Source: JABJMC01 sp964459205 (GTDB lineage: Bacteria > Patescibacteriota > Gracilibacteria > UBA1369 > UBA12473). From it: a DNA stretch of 64,000 nucleotides. Shown here in pieces: positions 33,994 through 43,430 of the stretch. The DNA is taken from contig CAYWKJ010000001.1 in NCBI GenBank assembly GCA_964459205.1, forward strand, positions 21,936 to 85,935, read 5' to 3'. How positions within the stretch are numbered: the stretch's first letter is position 1; every line of letters starts with the position of its first letter. The translations under genes were made by a program, and so were the position numbers. A model generated the notes under the pieces. The model was not told where the DNA came from. It saw only the letters and a program-made list of their open reading frames with translations, and ran no database searches.

Positions 33994-35040
33994 TTAAACT
34001 TGGGCTCGATCTCTTTGGAAAATTGCGCGGAGGTCAACTCTTTCTCCTTCTGGCAAGTATGAGTTTAGGTTGTGACGAACACTGCCACGTAAATCTTTAT
34101 ATTGAGCGTCATCTATTTTTCCATTTTCATACATTCTTTGCGTGCGTTCAGCTACAGCGGTCACGGTTTCGGGGGTAGCAAAACCACTGTAAGCTCCAGA
34201 AAATTTGTCTACAATTGCAATAAAAGTTTCTGGAGTAACTGTTCGTGGGCTGTAGGCAATTTCTCTTAAAAGTTGGTCCATGGCCTGCACTTCTTCGGGG
34301 TATTGTAGGATGTCTCGATCAAGGGCGGTGGTTAAAAGGGCTTCGCCGATTTGAGTTCGTTGTTCGGGGCTCAAGTCATTTCTATCCATGATTCCGGTTT
34401 CCTCACCCTCGCTATATAGAATATCTAAAGCAACCGTTGGAGAGGAATTGGAAACGAATGCGGCGCTTCGATCAACCGCTTTTTGTACTTGTTTTGGGCG
34501 TGCTAGAGGTGAGCCCGGGAAAGTTTTGACATATTTGTTGGGGGCCACGTCGTAAGCTAGTTGCGCTAAATCGTCAGGTAACCCAGTAAGGTATAAAGGA
34601 ACAAAGGGGTTTTCTTTGCTGGGTGGGTTGGCTTGGTATTGTTGCAAATGAAGACTGGCGACTGCTGGGTTTTGGTTTAATTGTGCGAAAAACACAATTG
34701 ATTCTGGCCGATTTAAGCCCCTTCCCATTCCTATTTCTTTAGAAACTTGAAGTATTTGCTCAGCTGTCCCTGGAGATAGATTTTTTTGTGCGGATAGGGA
34801 TACTAATAAATCTGTGTCTCCCGTTTCTAAAGCAAGTTGGCAGACTCTGGATTCTTCTGACCCAGTCATGTCTGCGCCTTTATCTAGATAGTGTTGGGCT
34901 AATTCAGCTTCTTCCATGCCACCAACCATGGCAGAAACCTCTTCATCGGCATCTTCTAGCCAATCAGCGGTTTCATCGGAAATAAGGTCGTGTTCTTGGG
35001 CGGCATCTACTGCGGCATCAAAGGCATCTTCGAATCCCAT
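33994..35040 (-). CDS. Orphan alpha-helical repeat-like protein (348 aa)
   Basis: Unrecognised. No signal peptide or membrane span. Acidic N-terminus (residues 1-50) and then helix pairs spaced by about 35-40 residues (LAQHYLDKGADM, LALETGDTDLLVSL, ILQVSKEIGMGR and so on) resembling an alpha-solenoid. It lies 11 bases after the 35052 gene on the same strand, so the two are probably co-expressed. Confidence 0.65.
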   Translation of the reverse strand: MGFEDAFDAAVDAAQEHDLISDETADWLEDADEEVSAMVGGMEEAELAQHYLDKGADMTGSEESRVCQLALETGDTDLLVSLSAQKNLSPGTAEQILQVSKEIGMGRGLNRPESIVFFAQLNQNPAVASLHLQQYQANPPSKENPFVPLYLTGLPDDLAQLAYDVAPNKYVKTFPGSPLARPKQVQKAVDRSAAFVSNSSPTVALDILYSEGEETGIMDRNDLSPEQRTQIGEALLTTALDRDILQYPEEVQAMDQLLREIAYSPRTVTPETFIAIVDKFSGAYSGFATPETVTAVAERTQRMYENGKIDDAQYKDLRGSVRHNLNSYLPEGERVDLRAIFQRDRAQV

Positions 35041-35051
35041 GGTTTATGAGG

Positions 35052-35468
35052 TTAAATTTGAGGAATAATACTTACTTTTACTTGAGGTGGAGTTTTCCCA
35101 AGCCAGGCAAGAAAATTATCGTTATTAATGCTGGCAAGTTCTTCTAAAAGAGTGCTCCAGTTTTTAGGGTCGGTTTCCATAATGTTTTCTAAGGCTTCTT
35201 CACTGATTTTTTCCAAAAATTCCATTTCATCTTTTTGGATTAGGTCTTGAATTTCTTGGAGAAAAGGGTGGGCCGCCAGAAAAGTAGTTAGCGACTCAAC
35301 AAAAGATTCTACTCCAGGCTTAGAAAGGACATTTTTTTTGAAATTATCCAAGACATTCAACATTTCATCTTTATCAATTTTGCCACTTTTAGCGTGTTTT
35401 TTTATAGCTTGAAGTGTTTTTTTGGCGATTTGTTTTTTATGCTTAAAAAGCCTTTTTGGTAAGAGCAT
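35052..35468 (-). CDS. Orphan helical protein (138 aa)
   Basis: Unrecognised. Basic N-terminal 30 residues (Lys-rich), then acidic amphipathic helices and a short beta-like tail (VKVSIIPQI). No membrane segment. First gene of a likely two-gene operon with 33994-35040. The basic start followed by an acidic body would fit a protein that bridges nucleic acid and protein, but that is speculation. Confidence 0.6.
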   Translation of the reverse strand: MLLPKRLFKHKKQIAKKTLQAIKKHAKSGKIDKDEMLNVLDNFKKNVLSKPGVESFVESLTTFLAAHPFLQEIQDLIQKDEMEFLEKISEEALENIMETDPKNWSTLLEELASINNDNFLAWLGKTPPQVKVSIIPQI

Positions 35469-35537
35469 AAGATATAATTAATTATATAATTATACCATAT
35501 TCTTACTTAGATTGCAACCTGGCCTTATCTTTTTAAA

Positions 35538-37991
35538 TTACCAATCCAATTCCAAGTAATTTTGTTCCTCAAGCGTATCTATGTCACTGGCCTTAATATT
35601 ACTTGTGGCGATGGTGTATAAGGTGTCGCCGATGTAGATAATACGTGAAATATTGCTGTAATAGTCATACCACTCCCAGTATTCGCCTTCTATGGCGCCA
35701 TCTTCATAGTTAGTGATTGTGCCCCTTAGATCAAAACCAGTTTCATCGAAGTCATAGATATAAGCACCTTGGAAAACGTAATCTCCAGAAGTGCTAGCGG
35801 AGGCCTCGGGATCATCTTGAATTGCTAAGGTCACCGGGAAAGCCATTAAGCCTTTATCTTCATCAAATAAAAGAGCTTTGTGATTATAAAGAAGTTCGCT
35901 GGTAGTGCCGCGATCGCCAATTCCTTCGCTATCAACCTGTTTGGGATGCTCTTCGTCACTAACATCAAATAAGGACATTTTCATGCCTTGGTACCACGCA
36001 AAATCCATGCTGCGAGCCGCCTCTTCCTCTTCTTCGGGGTCTTCGGCGTCTTTACCAAATCCAATTAAGTAATCAGTCCCATAAGGTTGTAAGTAATCAC
36101 TATAACCAGGGACTTTTAGTTCGCCGGCAATGTAAGGATGAGTGGGATTGGATAGATCGAGCACAAAAAGTGGATCAATTTTTTTGAATGTAACAATGTA
36201 GCCGGTGTCGCCCATAAATCGAGAAGAATAAATAGTTTCTCCGGGGGCCATTCCCTCAATTGACCCTGTGATGTCTAGGCTCATATTTAAAACATACAAG
36301 TTATTGCTAGAAGGCGGATCAGACCAGAAAGATCCTTCAGTAGTCGCAATTCTAAAGTGGTTATCGTATTCATCCATACTAAATTGATTCAAAATCGTGC
36401 CCGGGACTTTGCCAGACTTTTCATAATCAAGCTCGCCGTCATCTAAGGCAAAGCGGTGCACAAGAGTTTTGGCATTGCTCCAGTCATAATAATAATCATT
36501 GTAATCGTAATTCGTAGAAGCTACGTAAAGGTTTTCCGTAGAGGAGTAAACATTTTCACTGCTTCCGATCAATACTTCTTTATCAATTTCGCCGTCATCG
36601 TCATCAAGGGGGACAGCGACGGTAATAACGTAATTTAGTTCGCGTTCGCGCGGGATGTATTTAAGATCTGTACAGCCAACCATGTAGTCCTCTTCTCCGG
36701 TAGCTGAATCATAAAAGCGTGGCAAAACCTCTTCGACATTTAAGTCTTCGAGCGCAAAATCATAATAGTAATAACTAAGGTCAAACTTGTTTAGAATTAA
36801 GTAAAGCGTGTCATCGATTTTGCGTGAATCATTGTAGTCACCATCAAATTCAATCTCACGGATCAAGGTTGGATCAGAGCGGTCTTCAATATCATAAATA
36901 AAAGCAGCAGTTCGAGATTGATGATAGTAAGGAAGGTAAATGGCGTCGAATTCTCCGTAATAATCAAATTCGGAGTAGTTGTTTCGATCCCCAATAACTA
37001 TTAATTGATCACCATCAACGTAAATTTCTGAGGGGCTAAAATAGCCCTCATCATTGTCATAATCAATAACCGCGATTTCTTGCATGTTTTCGGATGGATA
37101 AGCTTCGATAATGCGAATTGTGGAGCCAGAGCCAATCATATAAATATATTGGCCATCATTTTTTACAGTGTCAGCCTCGTCTACTCCAGAAACTTGAACA
37201 TTTGTTTCGGAATAATCATCGCTCGCGGATTCACCGCCAGAAGAAGGTTCAGCGCTTGATTCCACGGAATCTGCGGTGTCCATATCTTCTTCTTCGTACC
37301 AATCATCCCAGTAATAATCAGGTGGTTCGTCTAAGAAAAGTTCTTTGAGCTCCGCACAAGATTCAACTGGTATTAATTCACCCTCGAGTTCTTTGTATTG
37401 AAGAGATTCAAGATCACCTTGCTCTTCTTGGATGCGCCAAATAACTTCGGACATTTCACCACGGGCAATAGATTTGTCCAAATCGCTAATAGAGGTTGGG
37501 ATAGCAGCAAGTTCGGCAATGGGTTCAACGTATTGCCGATACCAAGGGTCCGTAGTTTCGGTAGTAGTGAGTTCAAGATCTAGAGCATTGGCAATGATTT
37601 TCCCAGCTTCGGCAAAATTAATTTCATTAGCCGGCTGAAAAGTTCCATCTTCATAGCCATCTACTAAGCCGATTTCTTGTCCGTAACAAATGTATTTAGC
37701 AAACCATTCGTCAGTTACATCTGGAAAACAATTATCTCCAGAGGCATCATCAGTAATAGACTCAACCACAATTTTCATGAATTCTGCGCGGTTGATTTTG
37801 TTTAAAGACTGGAAAGTTCCGTCATCATATCCTTCTACAATATCGTTTTCTTGCATCCAGGTAATTGCTTCGTAACTAGGGTCATCATCATCTAAATCAG
37901 AGAAAGTAGTAACTTCTTGGCTGGCCACGCCAAGTGGTATGGAAATTATTAAAAGGGCTCCGCAAAGAACTAAGGAAAGAAATTTTTTCAT
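35538..37991 (-). CDS. Secreted SLH-domain protein with COG4880-type C-terminal beta-propeller
   Basis: 817 aa. Signal peptide at 1-24 (cleavage near VASQEV). Two good S-layer homology repeats (TFSDLDDDDPSYEAI near 28-80, CFPDVTDEWFAKYICYGQE near 91-145) and a degenerate third up to about 200 should bind the cell-wall polymer. A Ser/Gly-rich acidic linker leads into the propeller, marked by NVQVSGVDEADTVKNDGQYI (about 265-284), the hallmark of the secreted beta-propeller family COG4880, followed by repeated blades. A surface enzyme or binding protein is likely; the activity is unknown. Confidence 0.85.
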   Translation of the reverse strand: MKKFLSLVLCGALLIISIPLGVASQEVTTFSDLDDDDPSYEAITWMQENDIVEGYDDGTFQSLNKINRAEFMKIVVESITDDASGDNCFPDVTDEWFAKYICYGQEIGLVDGYEDGTFQPANEINFAEAGKIIANALDLELTTTETTDPWYRQYVEPIAELAAIPTSISDLDKSIARGEMSEVIWRIQEEQGDLESLQYKELEGELIPVESCAELKELFLDEPPDYYWDDWYEEEDMDTADSVESSAEPSSGGESASDDYSETNVQVSGVDEADTVKNDGQYIYMIGSGSTIRIIEAYPSENMQEIAVIDYDNDEGYFSPSEIYVDGDQLIVIGDRNNYSEFDYYGEFDAIYLPYYHQSRTAAFIYDIEDRSDPTLIREIEFDGDYNDSRKIDDTLYLILNKFDLSYYYYDFALEDLNVEEVLPRFYDSATGEEDYMVGCTDLKYIPRERELNYVITVAVPLDDDDGEIDKEVLIGSSENVYSSTENLYVASTNYDYNDYYYDWSNAKTLVHRFALDDGELDYEKSGKVPGTILNQFSMDEYDNHFRIATTEGSFWSDPPSSNNLYVLNMSLDITGSIEGMAPGETIYSSRFMGDTGYIVTFKKIDPLFVLDLSNPTHPYIAGELKVPGYSDYLQPYGTDYLIGFGKDAEDPEEEEEAARSMDFAWYQGMKMSLFDVSDEEHPKQVDSEGIGDRGTTSELLYNHKALLFDEDKGLMAFPVTLAIQDDPEASASTSGDYVFQGAYIYDFDETGFDLRGTITNYEDGAIEGEYWEWYDYYSNISRIIYIGDTLYTIATSNIKASDIDTLEEQNYLELDW

Positions 37992-38121
37992 GGGGATGTG
38001 TTGTTAAAAATACATAGGCATTTTAGCATGCGAGGTTTAGAACGATGAATAAATAATAAAGTTACATGGGAACCTAGGACGCCATGTGATATTTTAGAGC
38101 CACGTATTTATAAGAAATTTT

Positions 38122-39384
38122 ATGGAAAAAGCAACTCTCCCAAGTGGGCTCCGAGTTTTGACTCAAAAAATAGAGGGCACAAAATCAGTTACAGTTTTGA
38201 TTTTAGCGAAAGCTGGTTCGCGTTGTGAAACTGCGGATATTCGCGGACTTTCACATTTTTTAGAGCATATGTTTTTTAAAGGCGGTGAAAAGTACGCTAA
38301 TACAAAAGAGGTTTCTGAGGCGATTGATTCCGTGGGAGGTGAGTTTAATGCTTTTACGGGGAAGGAATACGTTGGTTATTACGTGAAAGTGGCATCTGAT
38401 CACAAAGATATGGCCATGGATGTTTTGGCGGACATGTTATTGACCGCAAAATTGGATCAAAAAGAGATTGATAAAGAGCGAGGCGTGATTTTGGAGGAAT
38501 ATAATATGTATCAAGACACACCGATGTATCAGGTTGGTTGGGATTTTGAAAAATTGCTTTTTGGTGATCAGCCGATGGGCTGGGATCAAATTGGGTTAAC
38601 TGAGGTAATTGGGCGTTTGGGGCATGATGATTTTGTGAATTATAAGAAAAAGTTGTACCGCCCAGACAATTTAGTAATTACCGTGGCCGGTGATGTGGAT
38701 CATGATGAAATGATGAAAGCTATTGGTGAGCGGTTTGAAATGGAAGCGCAAAAAACAGAGTTTGCGTGGCAGCCGATTGAGGATAATGATTCGGCTGATC
38801 GCGTTATTTTACAGAAGAAAAAAACAGAGCAGGGACATGTTGTGGTGGGGGTGCGAGGTTATCCGGAATCGCATGATGACAATATGGCTATGAAGATGCT
38901 TTCTATAATTTTGGGAGGGAATATGAGTTCACGGATGTTTTTGAATGTGCGTGAAGCTAAGGGGTTGGCTTATTATATTCAGTCTTCAACTGATGATTAT
39001 ACGGATGCCGGGGTGCTTTCGACGCGAGCGGGGGTGGATTTGAATCGGGTGGATTTGGCGGTTTCCGCGATTTGTGAGCAATATGCAGACGTGCGGGATA
39101 ATGGAGTCCCTGAGGATGAATTACAAAAGGCCAAAGATTATTTAAAAGGTAAAATGGTGTTGCGCTTAGAAGATTCAGAAGAATATGCGCATTTACTTGG
39201 GAAATATGAAGTTTTGTATGATGAGGCGCGATCTCCAGAAGACGTGATTGAAATGATTGATGGCGTGACTGCGGCCGATATTGCGCGAATTGCCAAAGAG
39301 ATCTTCCAAGAAGATAAGCTTTATTTAGCTGGGATTGGGCCCTGGGAAGACAAAGAACGATTTTCTAAGCTTCTGCAGTTGTAG
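38122..39384 (+). CDS. M16-family zinc metallopeptidase
   Basis: 420 aa, matching processing-peptidase-like M16B members. The inverted zinc motif HFLEH is at 45-49, the downstream Glu ligand is in GVILEEYNMY (about 125), and the C-terminal half holds the LAYYIQSSTDDYTDAGVLS and R/Y substrate-binding segment. It lacks a signal peptide, so it is cytoplasmic, or secreted by another route. No SD; its 3' end overlaps the convergent GreA-like gene by 20 bases. Confidence 0.93.
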   Translation: MEKATLPSGLRVLTQKIEGTKSVTVLILAKAGSRCETADIRGLSHFLEHMFFKGGEKYANTKEVSEAIDSVGGEFNAFTGKEYVGYYVKVASDHKDMAMDVLADMLLTAKLDQKEIDKERGVILEEYNMYQDTPMYQVGWDFEKLLFGDQPMGWDQIGLTEVIGRLGHDDFVNYKKKLYRPDNLVITVAGDVDHDEMMKAIGERFEMEAQKTEFAWQPIEDNDSADRVILQKKKTEQGHVVVGVRGYPESHDDNMAMKMLSIILGGNMSSRMFLNVREAKGLAYYIQSSTDDYTDAGVLSTRAGVDLNRVDLAVSAICEQYADVRDNGVPEDELQKAKDYLKGKMVLRLEDSEEYAHLLGKYEVLYDEARSPEDVIEMIDGVTAADIARIAKEIFQEDKLYLAGIGPWEDKERFSKLLQL

Positions 39385-39919
39385 GACGTGTTGGAGGGTG
39401 GTCGGGAAAAGCCCTCTCAATTTTGTCGTAGTATCCGCCGGTAGCGCTAGGGGGCTGAATTTTTATTACTTCAATTTCGAAAGCTGTTCTTTGTCCAATT
39501 TGAATTGGTCTTGTTGTAGTTTGGTCTGCTTGCAACCCCATAACAGCTTTAGAAAATGGAGCTTGATATGAATATAGATTTTGGCCGGTATCTAGTTCTC
39601 CAAAAGCGCCAATAGTGAAAGTTCTTTCTTCATCATCACCATCACTCCATTCAATTTGAACAGTAACAGTGCTACCAATTCTAACGTGGCTGTCTTGTTC
39701 AGGCGGAGTTGTTATTTGCATTCTTGCTAGAGCATCTTGTAAGTGACTGGCGCTAGCGGCTGCCTGGTTCGCAATTTGTTCTCCATGCCCTCTGTCCCAA
39801 GCGTCAGTGCTGCCATCAGCAGTTAATTCGCCAGAGCTAGAGATAGGCCTAAGTTTTTCAGCAACTTCAGCTTTTGTACGATCATGCCCCCAAGGGGTGA
39901 ACACGTTAGTAGTTTGCAT
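39365..39919 (-). CDS. Protein with GreA/GreB C-terminal-like (FKBP-fold) domain
   Basis: 184 aa. Residues 85-168 resemble the C-terminal domain of transcript cleavage factors: HVRIGSTVTVQIEWSDGDDE, an ISxxSPF-like YSYQAPFSKAVMGLQAD, then a final beta strand FEIEVIKIQ. The N-terminal 75 residues are not the GreA coiled coil with its acidic tip, so RNA cleavage by polymerase is not expected. It may bind RNA polymerase in a Gfh/Rnk-like way; this is inference. Moderate certainty. Confidence 0.6.
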   Translation of the reverse strand: MQTTNVFTPWGHDRTKAEVAEKLRPISSSGELTADGSTDAWDRGHGEQIANQAAASASHLQDALARMQITTPPEQDSHVRIGSTVTVQIEWSDGDDEERTFTIGAFGELDTGQNLYSYQAPFSKAVMGLQADQTTTRPIQIGQRTAFEIEVIKIQPPSATGGYYDKIERAFPDHPPTRPTTAEA

Positions 39920-40033
39920 AATTTAAGTTTATTATTTGATTGAATTTTAGCGCGTTTTTATTTTATGTCAAATGACTTGTTTATTTTGTCGGGTACAGTT
40001 AATCTTGTTGACGCTAATTTCTAACTAAATTTT

Positions 40034-40498
40034 ATGGAACGGACACTTATTTTAATTAAACCAGATGGGATCCAACGTGGGCTGATTGGCCAGATTATTG
40101 GTCGGTTTGAAAGAAAGGGCCTTAAAATGATTGGCCTTAAAATGATGCCTTTAAATGAAGCGATTTTGCGTGAACATTATGCGCATATTGCAGATAAGAG
40201 TTTTTATCCGGGAGTGGAGAAATTTATGATGGGTTCTCCGGTGGTGGCAATGTGTATTGAGGGGCTAGAAGTTGTAGAAGCTGTTCGTCTTATTACTGGC
40301 ATTACAAATGCGCGTAAAGCAGAGGCTGGCTCAATTCGTGGTGACTATGCTATGAGTCTTTCTTGTAATGTGATTCATGCTTCGGATTCAGTAGAAAATG
40401 CCGAAAAAGAAGTAGAGAGATTTTTTAAGGAAGATGAGCTTTATGGTTATCACAAAACTGAATACATGCATGTTTATAACGACGAGGAACTAGCTTAA
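40034..40498 (+). CDS. ndk: Nucleoside diphosphate kinase
   Basis: 154 aa. ERTLILIKPDGIQRGLIG at the start, active-site His 115 in NVIHASDS, and GDYA/substrate-binding Arg in the SIRGDYAMS segment. Balances NTP pools by phosphate transfer from ATP. Ten bases upstream of pit on the same strand. Confidence 0.97.
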   Translation: MERTLILIKPDGIQRGLIGQIIGRFERKGLKMIGLKMMPLNEAILREHYAHIADKSFYPGVEKFMMGSPVVAMCIEGLEVVEAVRLITGITNARKAEAGSIRGDYAMSLSCNVIHASDSVENAEKEVERFFKEDELYGYHKTEYMHVYNDEELA

Positions 40499-40507
40499 AG
40501 TTTAAAT

Positions 40508-41560
40508 ATGTTGGCCGAAACCCTCCTAATTTTATCTGGTTTGTACTTGGCTTGGAGCCTGGGTGCGAATGACGCTGGGAATATTATTTCTACAGCTGTT
40601 GGGTCGCGTACGATTTCGTACAAAAAAGCGATTTGGGTTTTTATTATTTGTTTAGCGATTGGGGCAGTTTTCTTTTCGGGGGAAGTTATTAAGACGGTGA
40701 GTTCCGGGATTGTGCCTAGTGAGGTAATTGGAATGAATCAGGCGACGATTGCTTTGTTTGTGGCGGCTGGATGGGTTCATTTTGCGACTTGGAAAAAGTG
40801 GCCAGTTTCGATTAGCCAATCTGTTGTGAGTGCGGTTTTGGGAGTGGGGATTGTGGAAAGTTTGCGCGTGGGAGTGAATTTGATTTTTTGGGAAAAAGTT
40901 TTGATTTTGGCGGGAGTTTGGTTGTTTTCACCGGTGATTGGATTTTTGGTGGGCTGGATTTTGTTTAAGGTTGTGCATGGGTTTGTGCGCCATCGGCACC
41001 TTTATTTTAAAGACACATTGCATGATTTGTTTACAGATCCAATTGAGACGGTAGGGGAGATTGTAAGTGGTGAATTGAGGCGAAGGGAGAAGGTTTTTAA
41101 AGGGATTTTGTTGTTTTCGGCGGGATATATGGCGTTGGCCTTGGGATCGAGTACCGTGGCGGCCACAACTGGTTTGCTGTGGTCTGGGTTTGGGGGAATA
41201 GAGGTTGATTTTGATTTATTAGGAGCTTTAAAAATTGGAGTTTTGGTGGCCGTAATACTCGGAATTGTGACTTTTGGAAAAAGATTGATCGATTTTATGG
41301 GAAATCGGTTGGTTAAGTTGAATGCTTTGCGAGGGGGGATTATTCAATTTGCTACGGCTTCGGTGATTTTGGGGTGTGCTTTGATGGGGTATCCAGTTTC
41401 TTCGACTGGAGTTTTTGTAGGGTCTTTTTTGGGAGTTGATTCTGGTGAAGACCATCCAAAAATGAAAAAACATGCGGCTCGTAGCTTGTGGATGGCGTTT
41501 TTGGTAACGATTCCGGTGGTGGTTGGAGTTTCGGGTTTGGTTAGTTGGGTTTTGGGTTGA
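40508..41560 (+). CDS. pit: Low-affinity inorganic phosphate transporter (Pit family)
   Basis: 350 aa, about ten membrane helices. The duplicated PHO-4 signature is seen as SLGANDAGN (17-25) and, in the second half, YPVSSTGVFVGSFLGVD. Moves phosphate with a cation. Probably co-transcribed with ndk. Its TGA stop lies inside a TTGACG that can serve as the -35 box of the next gene. Confidence 0.92.
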   Translation: MLAETLLILSGLYLAWSLGANDAGNIISTAVGSRTISYKKAIWVFIICLAIGAVFFSGEVIKTVSSGIVPSEVIGMNQATIALFVAAGWVHFATWKKWPVSISQSVVSAVLGVGIVESLRVGVNLIFWEKVLILAGVWLFSPVIGFLVGWILFKVVHGFVRHRHLYFKDTLHDLFTDPIETVGEIVSGELRRREKVFKGILLFSAGYMALALGSSTVAATTGLLWSGFGGIEVDFDLLGALKIGVLVAVILGIVTFGKRLIDFMGNRLVKLNALRGGIIQFATASVILGCALMGYPVSSTGVFVGSFLGVDSGEDHPKMKKHAARSLWMAFLVTIPVVVGVSGLVSWVLG

Positions 41561-41612
41561 CGTTTAGTGGAAAACGGGTATATATTTAGCGCCGTTAATT
41601 CACCCCCACCCC

Positions 41613-42641
41613 ATGAAATTAGACTTGCCAGTTTTTGAAACTTTTAAAGACGAAGCCGAAGGCTTTGACCGATTAGTAAACCCGGGACATTTTGTTGCGG
41701 ACCATACACAGGCCCGTCTTTTGCAGCTTGGTGATGATCTAGAGCGGTTGCGGGATCAAGCGCGGGAGGCTGATTTAGGCCAGTATCAACATTTTTCAAA
41801 TCCTTTTAAACCAAGAGTTGAGGGTTTTGAGGGAAAAGATTTTTCATGGATGGCAGAGGCTATGACAAAAGATTTTAGAAGGATGGGGTGTGAGCCTTAT
41901 TTGACTTATCAATTGATCCGGAGGGCTGGGTTGTTAGATTTACCAGAAGGAAAAGAGGTAGAGGTAAGAGATGTTTTTTCGTTTATGGGGGAGGCCGCCT
42001 TAATGATACAAAGAATAAGAAACAAGATGGGGAAGGTTAATGCAACTTGGATATTTGAACCAGGGGATTATGAGACGCAAATGAGAATAGGCGCAATGTT
42101 AATAAAGGCTGGAGATCGTGAAAAGATTGATTTAGAACCAGAAGCAATAAATACAATTCCTAAATATTCTGATAGTGAGCCTGGAATCCCATTTTTGCAT
42201 CGCAGCCGTGGTGATCAACACACGGTTGTATTAGGAGGGGTTGAGGTGGCAAATCCAGAAGCAATGTTAGCTAGAGTTTTGAAAACAATTAGAAAGATTA
42301 AAGACCCAACCATGGTGCCAGATATGACAGTTTTACCGCAAGCAAGTTGGCCAGGGGTTTATAGTAGAATGGCAACTCCGCCATATTTTATTGAGGAAGC
42401 AGGGTTAGATATTCAAGCTTTACAGAGAATTATGAGGGCTTATTTGAAAGGCGGACGAATAACAGGAGAATTACAGCATTTTTCGGCTCGGTTGTTGTCT
42501 GCGGCGCGAGCTAAAGTTGTGAGTGAAAATGCTAGAATTAGGGATGGTGGCTTAGAGGCTAAATTTGAGGAAGTTCAGGAATGGGAAAAAGTTCAATATC
42601 CGCCGATTCATATAATTACGGTTGAAAAAAAAGTTGACTAA
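41613..42641 (+). CDS. Orphan soluble protein (342 aa)
   Basis: Unrecognised. No signal or membrane segment; mixed alpha/beta composition with DVFSFMGEAALMIQRIRNKMG near 110-130 and a basic C-terminal third. A promoter TTGACG (41557-41562) with a TATA-rich -10 at about 41579-41586 precedes it. Many such singletons with their own promoters alternate with metabolic genes in this part of the window. Confidence 0.65.
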   Translation: MKLDLPVFETFKDEAEGFDRLVNPGHFVADHTQARLLQLGDDLERLRDQAREADLGQYQHFSNPFKPRVEGFEGKDFSWMAEAMTKDFRRMGCEPYLTYQLIRRAGLLDLPEGKEVEVRDVFSFMGEAALMIQRIRNKMGKVNATWIFEPGDYETQMRIGAMLIKAGDREKIDLEPEAINTIPKYSDSEPGIPFLHRSRGDQHTVVLGGVEVANPEAMLARVLKTIRKIKDPTMVPDMTVLPQASWPGVYSRMATPPYFIEEAGLDIQALQRIMRAYLKGGRITGELQHFSARLLSAARAKVVSENARIRDGGLEAKFEEVQEWEKVQYPPIHIITVEKKVD

Positions 42642-42690
42642 ATTTGTTAGGTGGTTATATTTATCACCTCAAAATTAATAAAAATTAATA

Positions 42691-42933
42691 ATGTCGGATC
42701 CAACTGTTCTTGGATCCACCCCACCAGAAGTCGCCCAAGAAGGGCAGCTAACTCAAGCTGAGCCAATTGAAGAATTGCCACCTGGTGATGCGCTCCGATT
42801 AGATGCGTTGAGAGCGCGTTTGAATATGCCAGAAAAAGCAGCAGGATTAGAAACCTTGGCAGCCGCAGGGTTAAATGTGCCAGAACATCGCCATGTTTAT
42901 TTAGAGAGGAATCCGCAGAAGGGCAGCGGCTAA
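42691..42933 (+). CDS. Orphan small protein, Pro/Glu-rich (80 aa)
   Basis: Unrecognised. Disordered acidic head (residues 1-35) then a Leu/Ala-rich helix (LRLDALRARLNMPEKAAGLETLA). It ends five bases before the next frame opens, in another phase. The two may be one gene broken by a frameshift or a coupled pair. Confidence 0.5.
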   Translation: MSDPTVLGSTPPEVAQEGQLTQAEPIEELPPGDALRLDALRARLNMPEKAAGLETLAAAGLNVPEHRHVYLERNPQKGSG

Positions 42934-42938
42934 GAATT

Positions 42939-43409
42939 TTGTTAATTGAAAAATATGAGAGATTGTTAGAATTGGCCGAAGAATATCCGCAGTACATGTT
43001 AATGATTCCAAGAATAGTAGTTGCTTTTCACCCTAATCAAAGTCGGAGGCTCGGGATCCCAGAGCTAGATAGGCTTTATGAATTAAGGCAACAATTAATG
43101 GAAAATGCTTCAGTTCAATATCGAGGTTATTCAAAACTTGACATTGGAATGCAGGGGCCGGTAGATAATCATTGTCGGTTTGGAGTGGTGGGGCCACAGC
43201 AAATAGCAGTTATGTTTAGCGGTAAAATATGGAAGCCAAAAGGGACTGATCCGGGGCGCTGGTGCCCACCTAGTTTTGTAGAGGAGTCTCCGCAGGATCC
43301 AATTAAGAATTTGAAAGATGGAGATCGGGTGCTAGTGATGGTAAAGAGAAAAGATAAGGACCCAGCAAATAAGGATCCGCGAGTTTCTGTGTTGCCGATG
43401 GAGGGGTAG
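42939..43409 (+). CDS. Orphan protein, start uncertain (about 156 aa)
   Basis: Unrecognised. The frame has no ATG at its beginning; TTG at 42939 is the only early start and overlaps nothing, while the first internal ATG (about 42996) would drop a helix that looks genuine (EKYERLLELAEEYPQYML). The body is soluble, with two cysteines and a C-terminal basic strand (DGDRVLVMVKRKDKD). The missing normal start supports a frameshift link to the 42691 gene. Confidence 0.5.
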   Translation: MLIEKYERLLELAEEYPQYMLMIPRIVVAFHPNQSRRLGIPELDRLYELRQQLMENASVQYRGYSKLDIGMQGPVDNHCRFGVVGPQQIAVMFSGKIWKPKGTDPGRWCPPSFVEESPQDPIKNLKDGDRVLVMVKRKDKDPANKDPRVSVLPMEG

Positions 43410-43430
43410 ATTTGCTAGGATTCTGGCGCT

